64,000 nucleotides of DNA from an uncultured Bacilli bacterium (GCA_934085675.1 CAKOHH010000004.1:1-64000); one strand, 5' to 3'; counted from the stretch's first letter, positions 17,411 through 26,059 are shown. Numbers and translations: made by a program. Notes: generated by a model from the letters alone, not told the origin.

Positions 17411-19057
17411 TTAAGACAAAGAATTGATTCTTTTTTCTAATTCTTCTTTTCCTAAAATAAGCATTATATCGTATAAATTTGGTGTTTTAGAACGTCCTGT
17501 CAAGGCAACTCTTATAACAGTAGAAACATCAGCAACATTGCCTTTAAAGTTTTCAGGATTTTTCTTATATTCTTTCATATTAGAAGCATAACCAAGTTCA
17601 TCACATAAAAGTTTTATTTTATTAAACCAATCTTCTTGATTATCTTTTTCATCATAATATTTTGTAATATAAGTTTGTAAAATATTTTTTATTTCATCCA
17701 TATCATTTATTTTTTGCCATTCGTAAGTTTCACATGCAAACTCGCCATACATATAGGAAATATTGTTTTTAATTTCACTAAACATGGCATAATCTTTACG
17801 TGGTTTTTCACATTCTCTTTCAATATTTAAAGTAGCAATGATGATATCTTTGTAAGTTTCTAAATCAGAAGAAAATTCTTCGTCATATATTTTAGCCCAA
17901 GATAAAAGTTCATTATAAAACTTTTCAGCACTAATGCGACTTAAATAGTTACGAGAAATATTAAGGAGTTTTTCCATATCAAATAAAGCTCCACTTGTAC
18001 TCATGTTATCAAATGACACATAAAAATCATTAATATTTTTATCAGGATTATTTAAAAACCATTCTTCAAAGTTAGAGTTAGCAAGAGTTAGTAAATAGAT
18101 TTTAACAGCTTCTTTAGGAATACCTTTTTCGCTGTAATAAGCTACATTAGCTTCAGGATCTTTTCTCTTACTAATTTTTCTTCTTTTACCATCTTCTTCT
18201 TTTTGAATCGTTGCTAAATGAGCATAATGAGGAACAGGGAACCCTAAAGTATTAAATAAATCCACATGGACTGGCAAGCTACTTACCCATTCATCACCAC
18301 GAGTTACATGTGTTGTTCCCATTAAAGTATCGTCAACTGCATGGGCAAAATGATAAGTTGGAATACCATCACTTTTTAATAAAACAATATCCATGTCATT
18401 TTCTGGAAATTCAATACGACCTTTAATACAGTCATTAACAACAATTTTATTGTCAAAGCTTCCTTTACTTTTTAAACGAATAACATAAGGAATTCCTGCT
18501 TCTACTTTTTCTTTTACTTCTTCCATGGTCATAGCCCGTTCTTTACTAGCCCAAATGCCATAGTAACCAATTCTTTGTTTTCTTTTTTGTTGTTTTTCCG
18601 TAATTTCTTTTTTTTCTTCTTCGGTTAAAAAAGATGGATACGCTAAATCTTTAATAAGTAAATCTTTTACAAAAGCTTGATAAATATCTACTCTTTTACT
18701 TTGAACATAAGGAGCATAATCTCCTACATAATGATTTATGTCTATTGGATATTCATCAAAATTAACCTCATATTCTTTAACAGAATTAATAATTTGGTCA
18801 ATGGCATCTACAACTAAACGTTTTTGATCGGTATCCTCGATTCTTAAAAAACAGACACCACCTGATTCATGAGCCAGTCTTTCAGCCACGATTGCTTGGT
18901 AAAGAGTTCCAATATGAACAAAGCCCGTTGGACTTGGGGCAATACGAGTTACCATAGCCCCTTCTTTTAAATTTCTTTTTGGATATTTTTTTTCATAGTA
19001 AGTTCTATCATGTAAAACATTAGGTAAAAGCATACTAGCATATTCTTCTCTTGTCAT
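17411..19057 (-). CDS. gltX: glutamyl-tRNA synthetase
   Basis: The 548-aa class I synthetase has RIAPSPTGFVHIGTLYQA (HIGH motif as HIGT, about 42-59), TRGDEW (about 280), and KRRKISKRKDP (KMSKS motif, about 315). It is longer than the roughly 480-aa Bacillus enzyme, with an N-terminal extension of about 30 residues and a longer anticodon-binding part. It is preceded by a T-box leader with its own promoter. Confidence 0.95.
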   Translation of the reverse strand: MTREEYASMLLPNVLHDRTYYEKKYPKRNLKEGAMVTRIAPSPTGFVHIGTLYQAIVAERLAHESGGVCFLRIEDTDQKRLVVDAIDQIINSVKEYEVNFDEYPIDINHYVGDYAPYVQSKRVDIYQAFVKDLLIKDLAYPSFLTEEEKKEITEKQQKRKQRIGYYGIWASKERAMTMEEVKEKVEAGIPYVIRLKSKGSFDNKIVVNDCIKGRIEFPENDMDIVLLKSDGIPTYHFAHAVDDTLMGTTHVTRGDEWVSSLPVHVDLFNTLGFPVPHYAHLATIQKEEDGKRRKISKRKDPEANVAYYSEKGIPKEAVKIYLLTLANSNFEEWFLNNPDKNINDFYVSFDNMSTSGALFDMEKLLNISRNYLSRISAEKFYNELLSWAKIYDEEFSSDLETYKDIIIATLNIERECEKPRKDYAMFSEIKNNISYMYGEFACETYEWQKINDMDEIKNILQTYITKYYDEKDNQEDWFNKIKLLCDELGYASNMKEYKKNPENFKGNVADVSTVIRVALTGRSKTPNLYDIMLILGKEELEKRINSLS

Positions 19058-19079
19058 TTTATTTCCTTCTTTCTAAAAT

Positions 19080-19285
19080 AAAAAGATGGTACACCCAAAG
19101 GACGAATCTATCGTGGTACCACCTTATTTTTTTTCTTCTTTTGATAACGGGAAATACCCGGATTATACTTAAACGCACAACCAACTCCAAAGTTTCTTCA
19201 AAATATTGCTTTATCTATTTCCACCAATAAACATAGATTCTCTATAAAAGCAAAATATTTTTACTCTTCTTCTTCTCTGCTTTCA
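19080..19285 (-). promoter_or_regulatory. T-box leader of gltX
   Basis: The minus-strand leader carries the conserved T-box AAGGTGGTACCACG (about 19112-19125) and a terminator in which GGTGGTAC-CAC pairs with GTGTACCATC before a T tract (19080-19123). Stem I is visible upstream as AAATATTTTGCTTT pairing with AAAGCAATATTT. A GAA in the AGAGAATC part of stem I is a possible glutamate specifier. Uncharged tRNA-Glu should stabilise the antiterminator and turn gltX on. Confidence 0.88.
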
Positions 19286-19290
19286 AAAAT

Positions 19291-19319
19291 ATTTTAAAAG
19301 TTTTTCTTTCGTTTGTCAA
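19291..19319 (-). promoter_or_regulatory. gltX promoter
   Basis: TTGACA (19314-19319), a 17-base spacer and TAAAAT (19291-19296) on the minus strand stand just before the T-box stem I. Confidence 0.75.
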
Positions 19320-19485
19320 CTTCAATTAACAAAATGTTAAGAGTCGGTCATTAAACTTATCTATCATTTCTTTTTTATGTTAACGATGCGGGAAACAAAT
19401 TATAAATAGCATTTTCATATTATGATTATCCTTTTGTTTATAAAATATAAGTTTTAACTAATTATTTTAATTTGCAAAATAAATA

Positions 19486-20067
19486 TCATATTTTAAAAGA
19501 TTTATCCGTTTCTTTTAAAGATTGGACAGCATGATCAATAGTTCCCGTAACTAAATGACTTACCTTTAAAACAATCATTTCCGGATTTTCATACATATCT
19601 TTATCAATCCATTCAAAAACAATGGAAACAAACGCATATTTATAAAAGTTAGTAATAAATTTTTTATCTTCCTCACGCAAACCTTTACCTTTAGATTTCT
19701 TAGTAATTTCATCATAAATAATAGGATAAACCAAACGATAAAGATTAGTTCTTAGTACTTCTCTTGAAACGGAGTGGTAAATGTTTTCGACAAATATTTT
19801 TTCTTCTAACATAATTTTAAAAACAATTAAAAATTTATCTTCCCATGTCTCATATTCTTCTTTTTTCTTTATAAGATGGTCGACATCATCAATACAAATC
19901 CATTCGGCCAAATCAGGAATATCTTGAAAATGATAATAAAAAGTTTGTCTGTTAATATTACATTGACAAGCAATATCATTCACAGTGATTTTATTAAATG
20001 GTTTTTCTTTTAGTAAATCTTTAAAAGTATACGCAATGGCTTTTTTAGTGGTTAAACTACTCATCAT
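19486..20067 (-). CDS. TetR/AcrR-family regulator
   Basis: The 193-aa regulator has an N-terminal helix-turn-helix (about 8-52; FNKITVNDIACQCNINRQTFYYHF) and an all-helical ligand domain like that of DhaS-type TetR proteins. An AGAGGTG site precedes two adjacent ATGs (20067 or 20064). It lies 68 bp downstream of the oleate hydratase gene on the same strand and probably controls it, perhaps in response to fatty acids. Two 15-bp inverted arms upstream of that gene are candidate binding sites. Confidence 0.85.
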   Translation of the reverse strand: MMSSLTTKKAIAYTFKDLLKEKPFNKITVNDIACQCNINRQTFYYHFQDIPDLAEWICIDDVDHLIKKKEEYETWEDKFLIVFKIMLEEKIFVENIYHSVSREVLRTNLYRLVYPIIYDEITKKSKGKGLREEDKKFITNFYKYAFVSIVFEWIDKDMYENPEMIVLKVSHLVTGTIDHAVQSLKETDKSFKI

Positions 20068-20135
20068 ATATCACCTCTTAAATATTATATCGAAAAAAAA
20101 GATGAAATAAATCATTATTCCATTCTTTTTTGAAT

Positions 20136-21926
20136 TTATTTAAATAAACCACTTGCTTTTAATAAGATTTCTAAATCAGTACCTTTTATTTTCTTTTCAA
20201 GGACTTTGATAAGTTGTCTTTCTGTAAAATTAAGAGGAAGTTCATCGACTGATTTTTTATCCACAGCATAATAACATGCTTTTAAAAGTTCACGAACATC
20301 ATATTTACTTCCCCATACTTCTGGAACTGCCCTATCCACTTTTAAAAGGGTATAAACGGCTTCCATACCTGTTCTAATAGAATACTCGGTTGTGAAAATA
20401 GTATCTCTAGGTGTTTCAGCAAATTGACCAATAAAAGCAAAGTTTACCGCACCATTTGGAACAACAAGAGGTCTATCTATTTCTTCTCTTGGTTCAAAAA
20501 AGGCATTAATGTAAGGCATATAGCATGTTGTTGTATTACATTTATCTGCATACATTTCAATTTTTTTATCTTCTACACCAATATGATAAAGCCACTCTTC
20601 ACATACTTCTTTACCTGTGCAATCTTGAATTGGCTTTTTAACGAAGTTACCATCTTTTGTCGTATTTAAAGCATATACCCAGACTAAAATACTGTCTTTA
20701 TTTTGAGATTTAAATTGTGGTTGACGGTTGATTGTCCATGATAAATACCAATTATCCATGCTGTCTTTTACGGTAACAATACCACCCGTGGTTACTTTAC
20801 CATCTCTTGGATCACGCTTACAAATATTTATGATATGCTTAATAATTTTGTCATCACTCACTTCGATAGTTGCACTCATCCAGTTAGTTTCATCAACATG
20901 ACTACAGAATTTATCCGGATTACCAAATTCACCATTTAAAGCCTGTTTAGCAATATTTTTCCATAAATCCCAAGATTCTCCATAGCCATTTTTTATTTTA
21001 GATAAATCAGGAACATGCGTTTGATCTCCATAGCAAGAAGTATCCGTACAACAACCATTTGTAATGAAAACTAAATCATCTTCAATAAGATCAATTGTTT
21101 TTTCCTCTCCTTCTTTTTCATAAATAATTTGGGTAGCTACTTTTTTATCTTTCGTATTTTCAAAGATAACATTTTTAACATTCATGCCATATTCTATTTT
21201 TACCCCATGACTTTCTAAATATTTTGTTAAAGGTAAAATCATCGATTCATATTGATTATATTTTGTAAAACGCAAGGCTGAAAAGTCTGGTAATCCATCA
21301 ATGTGATGAACATAGCGGCATAAATATCTTTTCATTTCTAAGGCTGAAGACCATTTTTGAAAAGCAAACATGGTTTGCCAATAAAGCCAAAAATTTGTAC
21401 TCCAGAAAGTATTTGGTAAAACATCAGATATTTTTTTATTTTCAAGGTCTTTTTCTGGGGTAATGAATAACTTGGATAAAGCCATAGCTGATTTTTTATC
21501 AAGTTTAAATAGCTTATCGGTATGAGCATCCTCGCCACGATTTACGGTTGCTCTACAAAGTGAATAATTCGGGTCATGTTTATTTAACCAATAATATTCA
21601 TCAAGAACTGATACATCCGGAGTTTCAATTGATGGAACACTTCGAAACATATCCCACATGCATTCGAAATGATTATCCATTTCTCTTCCACCACGCATAT
21701 AAAAGCCCTTGGTAGTATCTTTTCTACCATCACAAGAACCACCAGCCAAATCAAGTTTTTCTAATAAATGAATATGTTCTCCTTTCATTTGACCATCTCT
21801 TAGTAGGTAAAAAGCTGCGGATAACCCCGCTAAACCTGTACCTATAATATAAGCTGATTTTTTATCAACTCCTTCTGGTTTTTCGGGACGTGCAAACGCT
21901 TCATATGTTCCCGCTGCATAATACAT
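20136..21926 (-). CDS. ohyA: oleate hydratase
   Basis: The 596-aa flavoenzyme of the MCRA (myosin-cross-reactive antigen) family adds water to the cis-9 double bond of oleate and related unsaturated fatty acids, which detoxifies them. It has the FAD-binding fold GTGLAGLSAAFYLL (about 28-41), HLLEKLDLAGGSCDG, GGREMDNHFECMWD (containing the catalytic glutamate region, about 78-91), and a C-terminal FIGQFAETPRDTIFTTEYS stretch. Length is as expected. The GAGGAGG ribosome-binding site is strong. The TetR gene follows. Confidence 0.96.
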   Translation of the reverse strand: MYYAAGTYEAFARPEKPEGVDKKSAYIIGTGLAGLSAAFYLLRDGQMKGEHIHLLEKLDLAGGSCDGRKDTTKGFYMRGGREMDNHFECMWDMFRSVPSIETPDVSVLDEYYWLNKHDPNYSLCRATVNRGEDAHTDKLFKLDKKSAMALSKLFITPEKDLENKKISDVLPNTFWSTNFWLYWQTMFAFQKWSSALEMKRYLCRYVHHIDGLPDFSALRFTKYNQYESMILPLTKYLESHGVKIEYGMNVKNVIFENTKDKKVATQIIYEKEGEEKTIDLIEDDLVFITNGCCTDTSCYGDQTHVPDLSKIKNGYGESWDLWKNIAKQALNGEFGNPDKFCSHVDETNWMSATIEVSDDKIIKHIINICKRDPRDGKVTTGGIVTVKDSMDNWYLSWTINRQPQFKSQNKDSILVWVYALNTTKDGNFVKKPIQDCTGKEVCEEWLYHIGVEDKKIEMYADKCNTTTCYMPYINAFFEPREEIDRPLVVPNGAVNFAFIGQFAETPRDTIFTTEYSIRTGMEAVYTLLKVDRAVPEVWGSKYDVRELLKACYYAVDKKSVDELPLNFTERQLIKVLEKKIKGTDLEILLKASGLFK

Positions 21927-21945
21927 ATTTTATTCCTCCTCGTAT

Positions 21946-21996
21946 AATAGTTTTTGTAAGTGATTTATCATTGATATTTTGCTTACAAAAACTATT
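21946..21996. promoter_or_regulatory. inverted repeat/operator upstream of oleate hydratase
   Basis: AATAGTTTTTGTAAG (21946-21960) and CTTACAAAAACTATT (21982-21996) are perfect 15-bp inverted arms separated by 21 bases. One arm overlaps a TATTAT -10-like box (21944-21949) just before the ribosome-binding site. It is a candidate operator for the adjacent TetR regulator; a long hairpin in the leader is the alternative. The remaining 22000-22217 is AT-rich with no gene seen. Confidence 0.55.
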
Positions 21997-22217
21997 CTTT
22001 CTTTTATAATTAACAATTACATTGTAATATTGTTAAATAACTTCTTCAATCATCAATTTTTAAAGAATGCAATAAATTATATATACTTTAATTAAATTGC
22101 AGTAATAATCATCCAACTATAATAAATTGTTCAAATATTAGACAAATATACTTTTTTGTATAAAAAAAGAACCATAGTGATTCATATCTTTTTCAATACT
22201 TTCATTTTCTAAAGCCT

Positions 22218-22720
22218 TTAATTTTGCTTTTTTTCAAATAAGTATAATGCTCTTAGAGAATTAAATTCTTTCATATTTCTGTCACATCTCATGACATCTT
22301 GTTTAATATATGTTGGTCTTTCTACCTCTTCTATTTTATCACCATTTGCTTTTTGTTCGGGCACATTTACATCTAATAATATTTCAAACCATGCAGCCAC
22401 GATATGCCTATGACAAATTTATCATTCGATTCATAACATAATAATATTGAGTTATCTAATTTTTGATAAACTTCTTCTGGATTCAATTTTTGTAATACTT
22501 GGTTTCAATATTTTTGAACATAATACCTATTGTTTTCTTCCTCAGAAACTTTTCCAATATTATCGTGCCATTGTTTCCAAAATGAAAATTTTGGAGCCAA
22601 CTCAGGATAACATCTTCCTTGATAATTAGTGCCTTTTCCCCGGTCACCAGAAATGGAATATGTAATATATTTGTCTATTTTCCAATCATTATAACTACTG
22701 GTGCTAATCATGCGTTCCAC
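22218..22720 (-). pseudogene. broken DUF488-like gene
   Basis: Joining frames restores one protein: SSYNDWKIDKYITYSISGDR ... KLAPK-like LAPKFSFWKQW ... then NPEEVYQKLDNSILLCYES, then CHRHIVAAWFEILL, then VERPTYIK and a LRALYLFEK end. It resembles DUF488-type proteins. An in-frame TGA interrupts it near 22505, and loss of one T in a T-run near 22415 shifts the frame just before the conserved CHRH motif. The C-terminus also seems short. TGA is a stop elsewhere in the window, so this is a lesion and not recoding. Confidence 0.6.
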
Positions 22721-22977
22721 CCTTTCTTTTTAATCTTTTACTAAAAAGAATACATTCATAAATCGTTATTTTTAATGTTGTATTACAGTTTATTTAACCA
22801 TAAAAAAAACTACCATGTGAGTAATTTTTATGTTATTTCGAAAAGTTCGAGTATTTAAACAATCTGGTGCGATAGTTAAGATAGTCCGAAACCATCACAA
22901 CAAATAAATAAACAATTTAATTCTATAACCATTATACCATGCCTTTTATTAATTCTATAAATTATTTTTATAAAAAT

Positions 22978-23018
22978 GAAAAAGACCTAGAGCTTCTAAA
23001 GTTTTCTAGGCACTTTTC
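22978..23018 (-). ncRNA. abiF-associated small RNA unit, downstream copy
   Basis: On the minus strand a TATAAT box is followed by GTGCCTAGA, a small CTT-TAG-AAG hairpin, TCTAGG and a T tract. The predicted RNA is about 40 nt and ends at the terminator. It is nearly identical to the unit upstream of the AbiF-type gene (23953-23994). The outer pair changes G-C to A-T in a compensated way, which supports the fold. Confidence 0.55.
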
Positions 23019-23024
23019 AATATT

Positions 23025-23054
23025 ATTATATGTTATAAATTAATATTTATACAA
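23025..23054 (-). promoter_or_regulatory. promoter of downstream small RNA
   Basis: TTGTAT (23049-23054), an 18-base spacer and TATAAT (23025-23030) on the minus strand overlap the last codons of the AbiF-type gene and point at the downstream RNA unit. Confidence 0.55.
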
Positions 23055-23934
23055 TATAAAAGTCTTTATCAAATCCCATTACTTTTAATACTTCATCAAT
23101 AGTAATTGAAGTTAAATTATCTTTTAATGTATATAATTCTTTTGTAATTAAACTACTCATTTCTATTGCTTGATTATTTTCTAATAATAGTTCTAACGAT
23201 TTAATTATTATATACATATTTGTGTGTAATGCTTTTTCAGGTGACTTTTTAGCTTTATCTAATCTAATATAGAAAGCACTTCTATAAGTATATAATCTAT
23301 CATCATGAGCTGCTATATTACGAACTGAAGTTAAATTACCAAGAATATTTTTTAATATTCTATCATTTACATGAAATTGTTTACTGATTTCTTGTCTATC
23401 TTGTTGTTTCATTAAGCCATAAAACTTACTAATAGTTCCAAGAGATAAGATTTTAGTAACAACCCATGGTGGAACAAAACCATACTTACTCATATAATGA
23501 GTTATTGCATCATGTTTGCCATTTCCTTTATCAATTTCATTTTTAATTTCTTCAATTAGTTTTTCTATGTGTTCTAAGTTAGAATTATCATCTTTTAAAT
23601 CAAAGTTATTAGTATTTAAATAATCTTCTAACCCATATTTTTCAGCAAATAGATTAGCAATCTTAGTTTTTATTACAGCCTCTATTTCAAGAATATATTT
23701 AAGCATTATTATTTTTAAATTCTTATCAAATTTATACATTGCAAATATTTCTTCAAATGAAGCATTATCTTTATAGTTTTCTCCTATTTTAAATATCCAT
23801 TTATAGGAGTTTACTATTGAATAATAAGAATACTTTTCAATTAAATATCTAACATTATTTTCTTCTTTTATTGATACACCTTTTGAATTTAATATTTCTA
23901 TTAATTCAGTTGTTGATTTAAATTCCTTAGCCAT
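23047..23934 (-). CDS. AbiD/AbiF-family (Abi_2) abortive infection protein
   Basis: The 295-aa soluble, all-helical protein has the Abi_2 layout: an N-terminal TTELIEILNSKGVSI, YYSIVNSYKWIF, FDKNLKIIMLKYILEIE, then VTKILSLGTISKFYGLM, and the HEPN-type RNase motif RNIAAHDDRLY (about 207-217; arginine followed by histidine). Family members protect against phage, and recent work links AbiF to a partner RNA and to the origin of Cas13. AGGAGG lies at a proper distance from the ATG. The gene is bracketed by two small RNA units. Confidence 0.9.
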   Translation of the reverse strand: MAKEFKSTTELIEILNSKGVSIKEENNVRYLIEKYSYYSIVNSYKWIFKIGENYKDNASFEEIFAMYKFDKNLKIIMLKYILEIEAVIKTKIANLFAEKYGLEDYLNTNNFDLKDDNSNLEHIEKLIEEIKNEIDKGNGKHDAITHYMSKYGFVPPWVVTKILSLGTISKFYGLMKQQDRQEISKQFHVNDRILKNILGNLTSVRNIAAHDDRLYTYRSAFYIRLDKAKKSPEKALHTNMYIIIKSLELLLENNQAIEMSSLITKELYTLKDNLTSITIDEVLKVMGFDKDFYIV

Positions 23935-23952
23935 TTTTACCTCCTATAAAAT

Positions 23953-23994
23953 GAAAAAGACCTAGGGCTTCAAAAGTTTCCTAGGCACATCTCG
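23953..23994 (-). ncRNA. abiF-associated small RNA unit, upstream copy
   Basis: The predicted minus-strand RNA is about 42 nt: GTG, CCTAGG, AAA, a CTT-TTG-AAG hairpin, C, CCTAGG, then a T tract. CCTAGG pairs with CCTAGG (23961-23966 with 23980-23985). A promoter is placed to start it, and the abiF ribosome-binding site follows the terminator, so readthrough would make the abiF mRNA. It fits the known association of a conserved RNA with abiF genes; equivalence to the published motif is inferred. Confidence 0.6.
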
Positions 23995-24000
23995 ATAAAT

Positions 24001-24029
24001 AATATACACTTTTTATCGATAAAATGCAA
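24001..24029 (-). promoter_or_regulatory. promoter of upstream small RNA/abiF
   Basis: TTGCAT (24024-24029), a 17-base spacer and TATATT (24001-24006) on the minus strand predict a start at about 23993. Confidence 0.6.
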
Positions 24030-24043
24030 TACTTTTGAAAAAA

Positions 24044-25108
24044 TTATTGAATTTTATTTTTTAGAGATTCTATAATTTTTATAACATCATCAACAGAAAA
24101 TCCTTTTTTATCATCATATTTATTTGTATATGTATTTTGAACTTGACCAAACATTTTTATAGATAAAGTTTTCTTTATTTCTTCTCTATTTTCTGGTTCC
24201 ATATTTTCTAAATAAACATCAATTGAAGCAAGTTCCAGTTCCTGTTTTCTATAATATACTTCATCTTTTCTAGAATTTGAAGCTTGTTTTGCTGTATATG
24301 TAGCAGCACCCATTAAAATAGCACTTACTATATATTTAAATATAGTAAATTTATTATAATCTTTTGAAGTTATAGTCACATAAAGCATTAATCCAAATGC
24401 TATTAAAAATAATATAATAGTTATCACTTGCCATACTATTCTTTCATTATGCGACATATCTGCATTTTTCTTATATTCACTAATTCTAGCTTTTTCCTCA
24501 ACAATTCCTATTAATTTTGAAATTTTTTTATCTTTTTCAGCAATAATTCTTAGCAATTCTTCAAATTTGCTTTTATATTCTTCAGATAACGTATTAAAAT
24601 TATCCATTAATTCTTTTTTGCTATTATCTTTTAATTCATCTATACTATTTTTTTCAGTGGTAATTATTTCATCTATATTTCTCTTTGATTCATCGATAAA
24701 TTTATCTACATTATGTTTTAAATCAATTTGATTATTATTAAGACTATCAAGCTTATCATTTACTTCTTTTATTTTATTATTTAATTCTGTATTTTCTTTC
24801 TCTATATTATCCTTTTGTTGCTTTATATAGCCTAATATATCACTAACTTCATTTTCAAGATTACTACTTTGTTTTGTTATTTCATATTTATAATTTCTAA
24901 TATAGTTTTTTATGTTAGATTTATTATTTAATATCATATTAAAATCAATATATTTTAATAAACTTTTAATTATTGAATCACTGGTAGTCAACATATTTGA
25001 TATATAATCGCTATTACCTTGCAAAAAGTCATTACAGTAACTGTTAAAATTATTATAGTCATTGCTTATATCATCAGATATTAATTCTTCATCTATATTT
25101 TCAACCAT
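24044..25108 (-). CDS. coiled-coil membrane protein of unknown function (5' end probably frameshifted)
   Basis: The 354-aa frame has a long coiled coil (about 75-205, rich in asparagine, lysine and glutamate), two membrane helices (about 225-247 and 255-275) and a soluble tail. I do not recognise the family. The ATG at 25108 has no ribosome-binding site, but the frame stays open to about 25184, where an upstream frame with a perfect AGGAGG and an ATG at 25245 ends. One base change would join them into a protein of about 400 aa. It lies just upstream of the abiF RNA unit. Confidence 0.6.
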   Translation of the reverse strand: MVENIDEELISDDISNDYNNFNSYCNDFLQGNSDYISNMLTTSDSIIKSLLKYIDFNMILNNKSNIKNYIRNYKYEITKQSSNLENEVSDILGYIKQQKDNIEKENTELNNKIKEVNDKLDSLNNNQIDLKHNVDKFIDESKRNIDEIITTEKNSIDELKDNSKKELMDNFNTLSEEYKSKFEELLRIIAEKDKKISKLIGIVEEKARISEYKKNADMSHNERIVWQVITIILFLIAFGLMLYVTITSKDYNKFTIFKYIVSAILMGAATYTAKQASNSRKDEVYYRKQELELASIDVYLENMEPENREEIKKTLSIKMFGQVQNTYTNKYDDKKGFSVDDVIKIIESLKNKIQ

Positions 25109-25176
25109 AGTATCAATAGTTTTTAATTTAAATAATAGTTTATTAACTTTTTTAAATTCAATACTATCTAAATCAT

Positions 25177-25245
25177 TTACCTTAAATATTCCTCAATTTC
25201 ATAAATATTTTCTTTAAAGTCATATTTCACTTTTGTTTCAATCAT
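25177..25245 (-). other. likely original 5' end of the coiled-coil gene
   Basis: ATG at 25245 with AGGAGG upstream opens a 22-codon frame (MIETKVKYDFKENIYEIEEYLR) that stops at TAA 25177-25179. Just at that point the downstream gene's frame becomes open (KVNDLDSIEF). This looks like a single-base deletion; it could also be a sequencing error, or a separate short leader peptide. Confidence 0.5.
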
Positions 25246-25265
25246 AATACTGCCTCCTAGTTACT

Positions 25266-25316
25266 AAAAAAAGAGCATAGTATTCCTTATCGTATTAATA
25301 AGTCTCTACTAGCCCT
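25266..25316 (-). terminator. nested hairpin with T tract
   Basis: On the minus strand AGGGC/GCTCT, TAGTA/TACTA and CTTAT/ATAAG form three stacked stems before TTTTTT. It follows the 162-aa gene stop and precedes the coiled-coil gene, so it is a terminator or an attenuator. Confidence 0.6.
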
Positions 25317-25323
25317 TGTCTAA

Positions 25324-25812
25324 TTATTTATTTTTTCTCTTAAGTAATTTTTTTATACTTTTTTCTTGAGCATAGCCTTCTGGTAATTTCATTGGAATAT
25401 GTCCTTGTTTAAACCAAAGAACATCTCTTAAAGAATAAAACTTAAATTCTAATAAATCACATTTTGTAACTATGTCAGCATGATTTTTTCTTTCTTCTTC
25501 TGTCATTGAATTAAATGTAGTAGCAATTTTATCTCGTTCTTCTCCGATACTTTCTGCTAATTTAATTATTTCATCTTCACTTAAATCTTTAACTTCATCA
25601 TAATCAATCATCCAATCTAAGTCTTTAAAGTATTCTATTTCTGATTCTTTATCGAACTTAACAAAATCATATCTATTACTATCATTAATTATAGTAACAC
25701 CATTACCAAAAACTTTCATAAATATAGAAGCAGGTATTGGTAAATCAGATGAATTTAAATATGAAATATCATTTTTTTGAACATATGCCGAATCATTAGT
25801 AATTATTTTCAC
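25324..25812 (-). CDS. hypothetical acidic protein
   Basis: The 162-aa protein starts with GTG behind a GGAGGG site. It has an N-terminal beta-rich part (FGNGVTIINDSNRYDFVKF), an acidic helical middle (EVKDLSEDEIIKLAESIGEERDKI) and a basic tail (KSIKKLLKRKNK). It has no membrane segment or signal peptide. I do not recognise it. It belongs to a run of small minus-strand genes between abiF and tRNA-Thr. Confidence 0.6.
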   Translation of the reverse strand: MKIITNDSAYVQKNDISYLNSSDLPIPASIFMKVFGNGVTIINDSNRYDFVKFDKESEIEYFKDLDWMIDYDEVKDLSEDEIIKLAESIGEERDKIATTFNSMTEEERKNHADIVTKCDLLEFKFYSLRDVLWFKQGHIPMKLPEGYAQEKSIKKLLKRKNK

Positions 25813-25888
25813 GTAAAACCCTCCTTTGTCTAGTTATTTATTATAACATAACTATTATAAAATTAATCTTTTTTACAATCATTTTACA

Positions 25889-26047
25889 TTATAATTCAAA
25901 ATCATCATCACGATCATTGTGTTTTTCATAGTAATCATTATGAATTATTTTAATATCTTTATCATCTAATATATCTTTATAGTATAATTCATCAATCATT
26001 TCATGAGTTTTTTTATCATTACTGAAAAATTTATTTTGTAAATACAT
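25889..26047 (-). CDS. small acidic hypothetical protein (52 aa)
   Basis: ATG at 26047 opens a frame of 52 codons (MYLQNKFFSNDKK to HNDRDDDFEL). It begins 12 bases after the stop of the preceding gene, with an AGAG remnant of a ribosome-binding site. Rich in Asp, Lys and Tyr, it has no recognised domain. It is supported only by its open frame and operon position. Confidence 0.4.
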   Translation of the reverse strand: MYLQNKFFSNDKKTHEMIDELYYKDILDDKDIKIIHNDYYEKHNDRDDDFEL

Positions 26048-26059
26048 TAAGAATTTTCT

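Noticed and set aside
22505..22520. TGA read as tryptophan in the DUF488-like gene
   Set aside because: TGA is used as a stop elsewhere (for example gerAA and feoA ends) and the same gene also has a frameshift, so decay is simpler than recoding.
22850..22905. tRNA-like string (TTCGAG ... GGTGCGATAG)
   Set aside because: No acceptor or anticodon stem can be formed; the similarity to the tRNA-Thr flank is too weak.
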